A stretch of 64,000 bases of DNA from Archangium violaceum (GTDB lineage: Bacteria; Myxococcota; Myxococcia; Myxococcales; Myxococcaceae). Where the stretch lies: positions 2,445,001-2,509,000 of the forward strand of contig NZ_CP069396.1 in assembly GCF_016887565.1 (NCBI RefSeq). Reading direction: 5' to 3'. A model generated the notes under the pieces. It was not told the DNA's origin and did no database searches. It was given only the letters and a program-made list of their open reading frames with translations. A program made the position numbers and the translations under genes. Each line of letters starts with the position of its first letter. The first letter of the stretch is position 1. This document shows, piece by piece, positions 42,164-50,834 of the stretch.

Positions 42164-44200
42164 GTGGCGGACTGGAGACTGGAGGTGCTCGGGGGCGCGC
42201 GGCTCCTGGGTCTGGCCGAGCCCCTGGAATTGCAGCGGCGGGTGGCGGCGGTGCTGGCCTGGCTGGCGCTGGAGGGTCCCACGCCCAAGTACAGGCTGGC
42301 GGGCATGTTGTGGCCCGACTCCGGCGAGGACACGGCACGCAACAACATGCGCCAGCTGCTGCGCCGGTTGCGGGTGGCCATCGGCGCGGACCTGGTGCTT
42401 GGTGGGGACGTGGTCTCCCTGTCGGACCGGGTGAGCACCGACGCGGTGGAGCTGGAGGCCCACGTCTTCGCCGGACGCCACGCGCGGGCGTTGGCACTGG
42501 CGGGCTCGCTGCTGGGCTCGCTGGACTTCGACGACTGCCCGGACTTCGAGGCGTGGTTGCGCAGGGCCCGCGAGCAGCTGGAGGGCCTGCGGCGCCGCGC
42601 CGCCAGCGCCGAGGCGGACTCCCGGGAGCAGAAGGGGGACCTGCCCGGAGCGCTGCACTTCGCCGAGCGGTTGCTGGTGTTGGATCCGCTCTCCGAGGAG
42701 GCCTTCCGCCGACTGATGCGGCTGCACTACCTGTCAGGGGACCGGCTGGCGGCGCTGGCCCTCTTCGAGCGTTGCCAGAAGATGCTGCGCGAGGAGTACG
42801 ACGCCTCGCCGCACCCGGACACCCTCGCGCTGGTCCGGGACGTGGAGCGCGGGGCGGTGCGGCCGCGTGCCACGGGGAGCCCGCCGGGGAAGCGCCTGCC
42901 GCTCACCGTCCTGCGCCCACCGGTGCTGGTGGGCCGCGCGCGCGAGTGGGAACGGTTGGAGGAGGCGTGGAAGGAGCGGCGGCTCGCGCTGGTGATGGCC
43001 GAGCCGGGCGTGGGCAAGACGCGCCTCGCGCTGGACTTCGCGGCCTCCAAGGGGCGCTTCACCGTCTTCGCGGGCCGGCCCGGGGACTCGGAGGTGCCGT
43101 ACTCGCTATTCGTGCGGCACACCCGGCAGCTCTTCATCGAGCGGCCCGAGCTACCCCGAGGGCTGGAGCCGTGGATCCGCCGGGAGCTGGCGCGCGTAAT
43201 GCCCGAGCTCTCGCCTGGCGAGGAGATTCCTCCCATGCACAACGAGGGCGAGCGGGTGCGCTGCCTGGACGCCTACAGCGAGGTGCTCCGCCGCTGCACC
43301 GAGGGGCTGGCCTGCTTCCTCACCGATGATCTGCAGTTCGCCGACGCCGCCAGCCTGGAGGTGGGCGCCTATGCCCATGCGCGCTTCCACGAGGCGGGCG
43401 CCCTGCCTCGGATAATCGATTGCTGCCGCAGCGGCGGGCTCTCCCCCGAAGTGCTCGCCATCACCCGGCGGATGGAGGAGGGAGGGCTGCTGATGAACGT
43501 GGCGCTGGAGCCGCTCTCACCGGTGGCGGTGGGGGAGATGCTGGAGAGCCTCGACCTGCCGGGGGCCACGTCGCTGGCCGGGGAGATGACGCGCTACACG
43601 GGGGGCAACCCGCTCTTCATCACCGAGACGCTCAAGCACCTGATGGAGTCGGGGAGCCTGGAGCGGGGGTGGCCGGAGCGGCTGCCTCCGCCGGGACGGG
43701 TGCGCCAGCTCATCCAGCAGCGTCTGGAGCGGCTGTCCCCGCTGGCGTTGCAACTGGCCCAGGTGGCGGCACTGGCCCTGACGGACTTCAACCTGGAGCT
43801 GGCCGGCGAGGTGCTGGAGGTGAGCCCCTTGTCCTTCTCGGCGGCGCTGGGGGAATTGGAGGCTGCGCAGATCTTCCGGGGCGAGTGCTTCACGCATGAC
43901 CTGGTGCTCGAGGCGGTGCGGGGCTCGCTTCCCGCGGCGCTGGGGGCGCTGCTGCACCGGCGCCTGGCCCAACAGCTGGAGCGGAGGCGAGCGGCCCCGG
44001 CGACCATCGCGCAGCATTGGATGGCGGGGGGAGAGACCCGGCGCGCCGTGCCCTTCCTGGTGTCGGCGGCCCAGACCGACGAGGCCCACCTGCGTCGGGC
44101 GGAGGCGGCCACGAACTATGCGCGCGCCGCCTCCATCCTGGAAGCCGCTGGCGAGCTGGAGGAAGCGGCCCGGTTGAAGAACCGGGTGTCCTGGACGTGA
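42164..44200 (+). CDS. BTAD-domain transcriptional regulator with AAA ATPase domain
   Basis: GTG 42164 (AGGGGAG upstream) is preferred because the winged-helix domain begins at once (WRLEVLGGARLLG); ATG 42098, overlapping the previous stop, is an alternative. The 678-aa protein has an OmpR-like DNA-binding part (about 1-85; MLWPDSGEDTARNNMRQLLRRL) and a BTAD helical domain (95-240; LERLLVLDPLSEEAFRRLMR-like). An AAA/STAND ATPase follows with Walker A AEPGVGKTR, Walker B ACFLTDDLQFAD and TGGNPLFITETL. The C-terminus is TPR-like. Such SARP/LAL-type proteins activate neighbouring genes when bound to nucleotide or ligand. Confidence 0.85.
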   Translation: MADWRLEVLGGARLLGLAEPLELQRRVAAVLAWLALEGPTPKYRLAGMLWPDSGEDTARNNMRQLLRRLRVAIGADLVLGGDVVSLSDRVSTDAVELEAHVFAGRHARALALAGSLLGSLDFDDCPDFEAWLRRAREQLEGLRRRAASAEADSREQKGDLPGALHFAERLLVLDPLSEEAFRRLMRLHYLSGDRLAALALFERCQKMLREEYDASPHPDTLALVRDVERGAVRPRATGSPPGKRLPLTVLRPPVLVGRAREWERLEEAWKERRLALVMAEPGVGKTRLALDFAASKGRFTVFAGRPGDSEVPYSLFVRHTRQLFIERPELPRGLEPWIRRELARVMPELSPGEEIPPMHNEGERVRCLDAYSEVLRRCTEGLACFLTDDLQFADAASLEVGAYAHARFHEAGALPRIIDCCRSGGLSPEVLAITRRMEEGGLLMNVALEPLSPVAVGEMLESLDLPGATSLAGEMTRYTGGNPLFITETLKHLMESGSLERGWPERLPPPGRVRQLIQQRLERLSPLALQLAQVAALALTDFNLELAGEVLEVSPLSFSAALGELEAAQIFRGECFTHDLVLEAVRGSLPAALGALLHRRLAQQLERRRAAPATIAQHWMAGGETRRAVPFLVSAAQTDEAHLRRAEAATNYARAASILEAAGELEEAARLKNRVSWT

Positions 44201-44220
44201 GGCGGATGGGGTTGCGCATG

Positions 44221-44258
44221 CTCCCTCTCCCCCTGGGAGAGGGCGGGGGGTGAGGGTA
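44221..44258 (+). repeat. REP-like palindromic repeat, copy 1
   Basis: CTCCCTCTCCCCCTGGGAGA continues into a G-rich arm and TGAGGGT. The same consensus, with a perfect inner stem CCCTCTCCC/GGGAGAGGG, recurs at 44321-44356 (inverted) and 45615-45650. These are typical dispersed intergenic palindromes. Confidence 0.8.
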
Positions 44259-44320
44259 TGGAGTGGGCTCGGGTTCCACCCCATTCACTCCGCTCCACGG
44301 GTTGGAAGACGGGGACACCT

Positions 44321-44356
44321 ACCCTCACCCTGGCCCTCTCCCGGAGGGAGAGGGGA
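44321..44356 (-). repeat. REP-like palindromic repeat, copy 2 (inverted)
   Basis: Inverted copy of the repeat at 44221-44258. With copy 1 it forms a head-to-head pair in the 209-base gap before the kinase gene, an arrangement able to form a large cruciform or RNA hairpin. Confidence 0.8.
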
Positions 44357-44409
44357 CATCCCCCGACGTCAGGGCCCCGGCGTGCACACCGTCAGACGGG
44401 AGACGCGCC

Positions 44410-44901
44410 ATGGAACTCGTCCTGTTCATCGGCCTGCAGGGCTCGGGCAAGAGCAGCTTCTTCCGGGAGCGCTTCGCGGCCACGCACGTGCACGTGAGCA
44501 AGGACCTGTGGCCCAACGCGCGCAGGCGCGAGGCCCGGCAGCGCAGGCTCATCACTCAGGCGCTGGCCGAGGGGCGCTCGGTGGTGGTGGACAACACCCA
44601 CCCGCTCATCGAGGAGCGGGAGCCGCTCATCGCGATCGCCCGGGAGCACGGGGCGCGGGTGGTGGGCTACGTCTTCGAGTCGGACCTGAAGGTGTGCCTC
44701 GAGCGCAACGCGGGGCGGGTGGGACGGGCGAGGGTGCCGGAGAAGGCGCTCCACATCACGTGGCGGAAGTTGAAGTGGCCCTCGTACGCCGAGGGATTCG
44801 ATGCGTTGTTCCACGTGCGGCTCGCCCCGGAGGGCGGCTTCCACGTGAGGGAATGGAGGGAGGGAGATGAATCCGAACCAGTTCGAGGCCCGGATGCGTG
44901 A
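44410..44901 (+). CDS. P-loop polynucleotide-kinase-like protein
   Basis: ATG 44410 opens a 163-aa protein beginning with Walker A GLQGSGKSS (8-16), then SKDLWPNAR, VVVDNTHPLIEEREPLIAI (the kinase Walker B-like DNT motif) and a lid region with several Arg (LKVCLERNAGRVGRARVPEK). This is the kinase fold of T4 polynucleotide kinase and its bacterial relatives, which phosphorylate 5'-OH ends. The gene overlaps the following Thg1-like gene by 35 bases, which strongly implies shared function in RNA end repair. Confidence 0.8.
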   Translation: MELVLFIGLQGSGKSSFFRERFAATHVHVSKDLWPNARRREARQRRLITQALAEGRSVVVDNTHPLIEEREPLIAIAREHGARVVGYVFESDLKVCLERNAGRVGRARVPEKALHITWRKLKWPSYAEGFDALFHVRLAPEGGFHVREWREGDESEPVRGPDA

Positions 44902-45646
44902 GGGCGAGTTCTTCCACTCGCTGCGGCTGCTGCGCGGGGCGTGGTGCGTGCTGCGGGTGGACGGGCGGGGCTTCTCCCGCTTCACGGAGGCGCGTTACGA
45001 GAAGCCCTTCGATGCGACGCTGCACCAGCAGATGGTGAGCACGGCCTCGGCGCTGCTGGAGGAGCTGCAGGGCGTCTACGCGTACACGGAGAGCGATGAG
45101 ATCTCCGTCCTCTTCCGGCCGGAGTGGTCGCTCTTCGACCGCGAGGTGGAGAAGCTGGTGTCCATCTCCGCGGGAGTGGCGAGCGCCACCTTCACGCACG
45201 TGGCGGGAGTGCCGGCTGTGTTCGACAGCCGGGTGTGGATGGGCGCCAACGAAAAGGACGTGGTGGACTACTTCCGCTGGAGGCAGGCGGACGCGGCCCG
45301 CTGCGCGTTGCACGGCTGGTGCTACTGGACGCTGCGCAAGGAAGGCCAGAGCGTGGCGAGCGCCTCGCGGGAGCTGCACGGCAAGTCGGTGGGCTTCAAG
45401 AACGAGCTCCTCTTCCAGAGGGGGATCAACTTCAACGAGCTGCCCCTCTGGCAGCGGCGTGGCACGGGCATCTCCTGGGAGGAGTACGAGAAGGAGGGAG
45501 AGGATCCGCGCACGGGCCGCAAGGTGAGCACGACGCGCCGTCGCTTGCGCGTGGACGAGTCACTCCCGATGAAGGAGGAGTACGACGCCTACGTCCGCGA
45601 GCGGATGACCGCGACTCCCTCTCCCTCTGGGAGAGGGCCGGGGTGA
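44867..45646 (+). CDS. Thg1-like 3'-5' polymerase (tRNA-His guanylyltransferase family)
   Basis: The 259-aa protein has the Thg1 catalytic motifs: CVLRVDGRGFSRFT (Asp32 as metal ligand), AYTESDEISVLF (ESDE at 75-78), and HGWCYWTLRK...GKSVGFKNELLFQRGINFNELP. Bacterial Thg1-like proteins add nucleotides in the 3'-5' direction, repairing truncated tRNA 5' ends, unlike the eukaryotic tRNA-His G-1 enzyme. The gene starts within the kinase gene, so a kinase could prepare 5' ends for the polymerase. The last residues (TATPSPSGRGPG) are encoded by REP copy 3, an extension from repeat insertion. Confidence 0.9.
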   Translation: MNPNQFEARMREGEFFHSLRLLRGAWCVLRVDGRGFSRFTEARYEKPFDATLHQQMVSTASALLEELQGVYAYTESDEISVLFRPEWSLFDREVEKLVSISAGVASATFTHVAGVPAVFDSRVWMGANEKDVVDYFRWRQADAARCALHGWCYWTLRKEGQSVASASRELHGKSVGFKNELLFQRGINFNELPLWQRRGTGISWEEYEKEGEDPRTGRKVSTTRRRLRVDESLPMKEEYDAYVRERMTATPSPSGRGPG

Positions 45647-45650
45647 GGGT
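45615..45650 (+). repeat. REP-like palindromic repeat, copy 3
   Basis: Third copy of the repeat (see 44221-44258). It overlaps the last codons and stop of the Thg1-like gene and could act as its 3' transcript end or stabiliser. Confidence 0.8.
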
Positions 45651-45652
45651 CT

Positions 45653-46549
45653 TCACCCCGTCTCATCGGGCATCTCTGGAGGGGGCAGGACCTTCCAGAG
45701 GTGCGGCTTGTCGTGCTGGGGAGGAATCATCCCGAGGGGCCAGCCCTCGGTGGTGAGCTCGGCGTAGCGGTACACGCGGCCGCCGAGGCGGAAGGGGGGG
45801 CCGCGCACGGGGAGGGCCACGCCCACGGCGGCGTGCGAGAGCGGATCCGAATAGAGGATGGCCGCGTCGATACCGGCCTGGCGCAGCAGCATCACGGCGA
45901 GCACGGCCTTGGAGTCGCAGTCGCCGCGGTCCTGCGAGGGGACGAGCGCGGGCGGGAGGATGCCGAAGGGCTGGTCCGCGGGCTCCGCGTAATGGATGTG
46001 CTGGACGAAGGTGATGATGAGCTCGGCGGCCTCGACGGGGCCGAGGTTGCGCGCGCGGATGTGCTCGACGAAGCGGGTGCCCAGCGCGCGCACGGGCTCG
46101 GCGTTGCTGCGAATCAGCTCGTCGTAGATGCAGCGCATGTCCTCCTGGCACCCGGCAGGCGCGTGGTAGGTGAAGCGGTTCGGCCCGAGCGCGCGGAAGC
46201 GCATCCGGCGGCCGTACGCCAGGTGCTCGTCCTCGAGGGAGCTCGCCAGGGACTCGCCCAGGCCATAGACGACCCGGTGCTCGGAAGGGACGAGCGGGGT
46301 GGCCCGCCACTCATGGGTGCGCGCCTGGCTCAAGGGCGTGGAGGGGGGCACGAGGGCCACGCCGAGGTGGACGCCATCGGCATCGGAGAGGTCGAGCGGA
46401 AGCTCCTGCTCCGGGGTGGGGGCGAGCGCGTTCACGTCCAGCGAGACGAGCCAGCGCAGCCCGAGGAAGCCGAAGCAGCTCGCGGTGGCGAGGAGGACGA
46501 GGAAGAGCCCGAGGAGCCTCTTCCCCGGTCTGGATGGCGGGGCGTCCAA
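45653..46549 (-). CDS. Membrane-anchored transglutaminase-like protein
   Basis: The 298-aa protein has an N-terminal membrane segment (LLGLFLVLLATASCFGFLGL). A transglutaminase/protease-fold region spans about 150-280, with ELIITFVQHIHYAEPADQPFG, the nucleophile in DRGDCDSKAVLAVMLLRQAG (Cys about 212) and a His in LSHAAVGVALP. The third residue of the triad is probably in the RYAELTTEG strand. Such domains in bacteria often act as proteases or amidases outside the cytoplasm. The next gene on this strand (DUF350) ends six bases upstream, so they form an operon. Confidence 0.8.
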   Translation of the reverse strand: MDAPPSRPGKRLLGLFLVLLATASCFGFLGLRWLVSLDVNALAPTPEQELPLDLSDADGVHLGVALVPPSTPLSQARTHEWRATPLVPSEHRVVYGLGESLASSLEDEHLAYGRRMRFRALGPNRFTYHAPAGCQEDMRCIYDELIRSNAEPVRALGTRFVEHIRARNLGPVEAAELIITFVQHIHYAEPADQPFGILPPALVPSQDRGDCDSKAVLAVMLLRQAGIDAAILYSDPLSHAAVGVALPVRGPPFRLGGRVYRYAELTTEGWPLGMIPPQHDKPHLWKVLPPPEMPDETG

Positions 46550-46555
46550 GGAGGG

Positions 46556-47098
46556 TCAGGCCGGTGCGCGGAACGTGGCGGGAGGGAGCTCGGGGAAGGG
46601 GATGAGGCCGTTGAGGGTGGCCTGGAGGCCCGGGGCGGTGAGCAGGGCGAACACGACGAGGATGGCGGCCAGCACGAGCGCGAGGGCCACGTTGCCGCGG
46701 CGCACTTCGGCCAGCTCGTCCACGCCAGGGGTCATCTTGTCGAAGAGGACCATGCCCAGGGCGAGCACGCCGGTGCTCACCAGGAGGGACACGCCCACGT
46801 GCGTGAGGGCGAAGAAGCCCAGCCGCAGCAGGGACAGGGGGTGGAGGGGGGCGCCGCGGATGGTGAGGTCCACGGCGTCGAAGGTGGCGTTCACGGCGTT
46901 CTGCACCAGCAGGCCGAGCGCGAGCAGGCTGGCGGCATGGACGATGCCGGCGGCGACGTTGCCCTTCTCCAGGTCGACGGTGGGATCCGTGCCGAGCAGG
47001 CGGTTGAGGCCGCGGAACGCGAGCCAGATGCCGAGCGCGGCAACCAGCCCACCGAAGACCACCTTGGACAGCCCGACGGCGACGAGGAGCAGATTCAT
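46556..47098 (-). CDS. DUF350 (UPF0719) inner-membrane protein
   Basis: ATG 47098 opens the first membrane helix (MNLLLVAVGLSKVVFGGLVA). The 180-aa protein has four or five membrane segments and conserved DUF350 elements (GNVAAGIVHAASLLALGLLV, RGNVALALVLAAILVVFALL), where the paired GN..A motifs repeat. DUF350 proteins are inner-membrane proteins of unknown role. The transglutaminase-like gene follows immediately, and the two are likely co-transcribed. Confidence 0.85.
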   Translation of the reverse strand: MNLLLVAVGLSKVVFGGLVAALGIWLAFRGLNRLLGTDPTVDLEKGNVAAGIVHAASLLALGLLVQNAVNATFDAVDLTIRGAPLHPLSLLRLGFFALTHVGVSLLVSTGVLALGMVLFDKMTPGVDELAEVRRGNVALALVLAAILVVFALLTAPGLQATLNGLIPFPELPPATFRAPA

Positions 47099-47214
47099 GG
47101 ACGGACGGGCAGTGTAGGAGGAAGCCCGGGACCCCGGAGGGTGTAACATACGGCCACACGCAGTGAGGAGTGGGCGGAACCCGAAGCGGGCGAATGCCCG
47201 GCAGGAGGGATGTC

Positions 47215-48165
47215 TTGAATCCGTTGGACTGGAGTGGGTCGCAGTTCCTGATGACCTACGTGCCCTACCTCGTGGTCATGTTCATCGCCGCGAAGCTGTG
47301 GCAGCGCTCGTTGAACCAGCCATCGTCGGAGCCGGGCATCGACGAGCTGCGGCTGGATCCGTATCTGGTGGCGGTGCTCGACCGTCGCACGGCGGCCGTC
47401 AACGCGGCGTTGGCCGCGCTCGTGCACGCCGGGTCGTTGCGCTTCGAGGAGGGCGAGCTGAAGGTGGCGGGCGCGCCACCGTCGAGAGCTTCCCCCTTCG
47501 AGCGCGCCGTCCACTCCGCCGTGGCCGGAGAGGTGGAGGGGGTGGGGGACATCGAGGAGGCGGTGGATGAACAGCTCGACAACCTGGAGGAGTCCCTGAC
47601 CCGCCGCGGCTTCCTGATGGAATACGAGCAGGCCACCCGGTACAGGCGCTACCCCATGGCCCTCTTCTTCGGGGCGGGCCTGGGCCTGGGCCTGCTGAAG
47701 CTGCTGGTGGGCCTCTTCCGTGGCCGGCCGGTGGGGTTCCTCGTGCTGCTGCTCGCGCTCGGCGCGGTGCTCGGATTCATGACCCTGTGGAGTGTCCCCC
47801 GGCGCACGCGGCGGGGAGACAGGGCGCTGAAGCTGCTGCGGTTGCAGAACTCGGCGCTGAGCACGACGTCGGCCACCGAGAGCGCGTGGCAGTCGCTGAA
47901 GGCCTCGGACGTCGCCCTGTCGGTGGCCCTCTTCGGCACGGGAATGCTGATGACGTCCGGGATGGGGGATCTGCGCGGCTACCTGATGCCCCCGAGCGGC
48001 GGTGGAGGATTCGGCGGCGACAGCACGGACATCACCGGTGGCAGCAGTGACTTCGCCGACAGCGGTGGCAGCAGTGACTCCGGCGACAGTGGCGGCGGCG
48101 GCGGGGGTGACAGCGGCGGCGGTGGGGGTTGTGGCGGGTGTGGGGGTGGAGGTGGTGGGGATTGA
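47215..48165 (+). CDS. TIGR04222 membrane protein with Gly/Ser/Cys-rich tail
   Basis: TTG 47215 is chosen because AGGAGG ends five bases before it and the product begins MNPLDWSGSQFLMTYV, the usual family start. The 316-aa protein has a helix at the N-terminus, a soluble part (ELRLDPYLVAVLDRRTAAVNAA), two or three membrane helices at about 155-205, and a last 50-residue tail of almost only Gly, Ser, Asp and Cys, ending CGGCGGGGGGD. TIGR04222 proteins are known for such low-complexity tails. The stop overlaps the start of a DUF692 gene, which suggests the enzyme acts on this protein's Cys tail. That link is inference. Confidence 0.85.
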   Translation: MNPLDWSGSQFLMTYVPYLVVMFIAAKLWQRSLNQPSSEPGIDELRLDPYLVAVLDRRTAAVNAALAALVHAGSLRFEEGELKVAGAPPSRASPFERAVHSAVAGEVEGVGDIEEAVDEQLDNLEESLTRRGFLMEYEQATRYRRYPMALFFGAGLGLGLLKLLVGLFRGRPVGFLVLLLALGAVLGFMTLWSVPRRTRRGDRALKLLRLQNSALSTTSATESAWQSLKASDVALSVALFGTGMLMTSGMGDLRGYLMPPSGGGGFGGDSTDITGGSSDFADSGGSSDSGDSGGGGGGDSGGGGGCGGCGGGGGGD

Positions 48166-48998
48166 GGTGGCCGACGGGCGTGGGGTTGGGCTGGAGGAGA
48201 CAGCTCGCGCATTACATCGATGGGGCGCGGGAGCTGGGCTTCGTGGAGGTGTTGGCCGAGCACCTGAGCCCCACGGGACCGCTCCCGGTGCCGCTGGTGG
48301 GCCTGATGGAGCGGGGCGTGCCGGTGGTGCTGCACGCGGTGTCACTGGGACTGGGGAGCGCGGAGCCTCCGGAGCAGCGGAGGTTGGACTGGCTGGCGCG
48401 GATGGCCGAGCGGTTGGGCGCGGTGTGCGTGAGCGAGCACCTGTGCTTCGTGCGCGCGGGAGGCCGGGAGTCGGGCCACCTGCTGCCGCTGCCACGCGAC
48501 GAGCGGATGCTGGAGGTGCTGGCGGAGAACGTGCGGCGGGCCGAGGCGGCGCTGCCGGTGCCGCTGGCGCTGGAGAACGTGGCGAGCCTCTTCGAATGGC
48601 CGGCTCCAGCCCTGTCCGAGGCACAGTGGCTGGTGGGCGTGCTGGAGCGCACGGGGGCGCGGCTGCTGCTGGACGTGGCCAACCTGCACGCCAATGCCCT
48701 CAACCATGGGACGGACGCGGCGGCGGTGCTGGCGGCGGTGCCTCGTGAGCGGCTGGCCTACGTGCACGTGGCCGGGGGCGTGAAGCGCGGTGGCCTGTAC
48801 CACGACACCCACGCGCATGCGGTACCCGAGGGGCCGCTGGCCCTGTTGGAAGCGCTCGCGGCGCGCGTGGGGCCCGTGCCGACCCTGCTCGAGCGGGATG
48901 ACCGTTTCCCCCCGCCAGAGGAGCTGACCGCCGAGCTGGAGGGCATCCGGGCGGCACTGGCGCGCGGCGTGGCGCGCTGGGAGGCGCGGGCGGCCTGA
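48162..48998 (+). CDS. DUF692 multinuclear non-heme iron oxidase (MbnB/TglH-type)
   Basis: TTG 48162 overlaps the previous stop (TTGA) and opens MRWPTGVGLGWRRQLAHYID. The 278-aa TIM-barrel protein has the DUF692 metal and core motifs: VSEHLCFV, LENVASLF, LLLDVANLHANALNHG, AYVHVAGG, DTHAHAVPE, TLLERDD. Characterised members (MbnB, TglH, ChrH) use iron to modify Cys residues of peptide substrates. No separate partner protein or short precursor gene is visible, but the upstream protein ends in a Cys-containing Gly tail. It should act in the cytoplasm. Confidence 0.9.
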   Translation: MRWPTGVGLGWRRQLAHYIDGARELGFVEVLAEHLSPTGPLPVPLVGLMERGVPVVLHAVSLGLGSAEPPEQRRLDWLARMAERLGAVCVSEHLCFVRAGGRESGHLLPLPRDERMLEVLAENVRRAEAALPVPLALENVASLFEWPAPALSEAQWLVGVLERTGARLLLDVANLHANALNHGTDAAAVLAAVPRERLAYVHVAGGVKRGGLYHDTHAHAVPEGPLALLEALAARVGPVPTLLERDDRFPPPEELTAELEGIRAALARGVARWEARAA

Positions 48999-48999
48999 C

Positions 49000-50820
49000 T
49001 CAGTTCACGGGCTCGCCGGTTCGTTGCTCGTACCAGCGCTGGGGTTCCAGCACCTGCAGGTGGGCACCCTCGGGTGTCACCTCCACGCCCACGGGCACCG
49101 TTCCCACCTTCACCAGCAACACGGCCCGGGTGGAGCCCTGGGCGCTGTCCGCCTGACCATGAAGCTCGAGGCCCTCGCCCCGGGCCCGCAGCTTCGTCAG
49201 CTTCGCGCCGTCCTCTCCCATCGACACGTCACCGGAGACCTTCAAGTCCCTGGCGGTGAGCAGGGGTGACAACACGTGGGGCAGGCTGCCCTGGTCGGTG
49301 AGCAGGGCGATGAACGGGGCGGCGTTGGAGAAGCTGCCGCTGAAGCGTGCCGTGATGCGAGGGGACGACAGGGACAGGGTGGCCTCCGGGAAGGCGAGGG
49401 TGCCATTCCAGGCGAGCTCGTGGTCCTTCCCGGTCCGGACGGAGACATCGCGCAGCACCAGGCGGGTTCCATCCAGCTTCACCGTATCGCGGTGCACGCC
49501 CAGCTTCCGCGCGTCGACGTCCAGCAGGACGCGCCCGCGCAGGAGGGTGCCTCCCCAGCGGGACTGGAGGTTCTCCGTGCTCAGCTCCAGGTGCGCGGTG
49601 CCCCGGCCTTCCCCGGGGTTGCCACGGGTCGAACCCTCCAGGCTCGCCTGGCCGGACTCTACCTGGAAGCCTTGTCCCGTCCACGCGTTGAGCACGCGCA
49701 GATCCAGCGGGTTGCTCCGCGCCGCGTGCAGCTCCATCCGCATGTCCGGCAGCTCCCGGCCCAGGCGCGCCGTCTTCGATACCAGCACGATGCGCGCCTC
49801 CGACGTCTCCAGCAGTTGTCCCTTTCTGCTCTCCACCCGCACGGGTGACAGGGTGAGGCGGAGCCCGACCCGGGCCGGCTCGTCCCCGGCCGCGCGTACG
49901 TCTCCCTCCAACCGCCAGGGCGCTCGCAGGCGCAGCGGTCCCACCGGCAGGGTGATGGCCTCTCCCGACCCCTTCAGCCGGCTGCCCGGTGCGAGGTGTC
50001 CATCCTGGATGCGGACGTCCACCTCCACCCGTCCCGCGCCACCCTCCAGTCTGGCTCCCGCCAGCCGGGGGAGCAGCCGTTGCATCGCGCCGAACGAGGG
50101 AAGGGCGGCGGAGAGCTGGAGCCGCCCTTCCGTCAGGCCGGAGAGGAGATCCAGCTGCGCACCGGTGCCCTGACGGTGGGCCTCGAGGGTGAACCCGCCC
50201 GTGCCTTCCTCCACGTGCGCCATGGCCTCTCCCTGGAGGGTGAGCGCGCCCCGTCCGAGCTTCAGCCGCACGTCACGGATGGAGATGCGCTGCCCCGCCT
50301 CCATCTCCATCTCCCCGGTGACTTCCGTGATGCCGGTGAGCCGGACCTCATCCACCTCCAGGGCGTGGACGTCGTGGACCGTCACCCCGTGCAGCATCAG
50401 CTTCCACGGGGCGCCCTCCAGCTCCAGCTCGCCCGAGCGGGGTTTGCCGGGGTGGATCCGAACGCGCAGGCCCTGGACGTCGAGCGACTCGGTCTCGAAC
50501 CGCCGCCTCAGCAGACCCAGGAGGGACAGGTTCACCTCCGCCCTGTCGATGTCGAGCCGCCAGTGGCCGTCCCCCGGCTCCTGCCGTGTCAATGTCAGCT
50601 CACGGACATGGACGGTCCCGGGAACCACGCTCCAGCCGTGGCTCCAGCCCACCTGCATGCGATCGGCGAACAGCGGGTTGAGCACCCGGGCCAGCAGTCC
50701 GGTGGCGAGCAGGACGTTGACGACGGCGTGCAGCAGGAGGAACGCCCCGAGCCCCCACGAGAGCGCGCGGCGCCAGCGTGTCCGGGTCCGGGACGAGGAA
50801 GGCGCAGGGGGCGGTCGCAT
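49000..50820 (-). CDS. AsmA/TamB-like (DUF748-type) membrane protein
   Basis: ATG 50820 starts 606 aa with an N-terminal membrane helix (WGLGAFLLLHAVVNVLLAT) and then extended beta structure. Features recall AsmA-like bridge proteins: VHVRELTLTRQEPGDGHWRLD, GRGALTLQGEAMAHVEEG, SPRITARFSGSFSNAAPFIA and LTARDLKVSGDVSMGEDGAKL. Such proteins form long periplasmic grooves for lipid transport or outer-membrane maintenance. Low conservation makes the family assignment approximate. It lies 14 bases downstream of the CBS-domain gene on the same strand. Confidence 0.7.
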   Translation of the reverse strand: MRPPPAPSSSRTRTRWRRALSWGLGAFLLLHAVVNVLLATGLLARVLNPLFADRMQVGWSHGWSVVPGTVHVRELTLTRQEPGDGHWRLDIDRAEVNLSLLGLLRRRFETESLDVQGLRVRIHPGKPRSGELELEGAPWKLMLHGVTVHDVHALEVDEVRLTGITEVTGEMEMEAGQRISIRDVRLKLGRGALTLQGEAMAHVEEGTGGFTLEAHRQGTGAQLDLLSGLTEGRLQLSAALPSFGAMQRLLPRLAGARLEGGAGRVEVDVRIQDGHLAPGSRLKGSGEAITLPVGPLRLRAPWRLEGDVRAAGDEPARVGLRLTLSPVRVESRKGQLLETSEARIVLVSKTARLGRELPDMRMELHAARSNPLDLRVLNAWTGQGFQVESGQASLEGSTRGNPGEGRGTAHLELSTENLQSRWGGTLLRGRVLLDVDARKLGVHRDTVKLDGTRLVLRDVSVRTGKDHELAWNGTLAFPEATLSLSSPRITARFSGSFSNAAPFIALLTDQGSLPHVLSPLLTARDLKVSGDVSMGEDGAKLTKLRARGEGLELHGQADSAQGSTRAVLLVKVGTVPVGVEVTPEGAHLQVLEPQRWYEQRTGEPVN

Positions 50821-50834
50821 GCGGAGCGCGAGCC

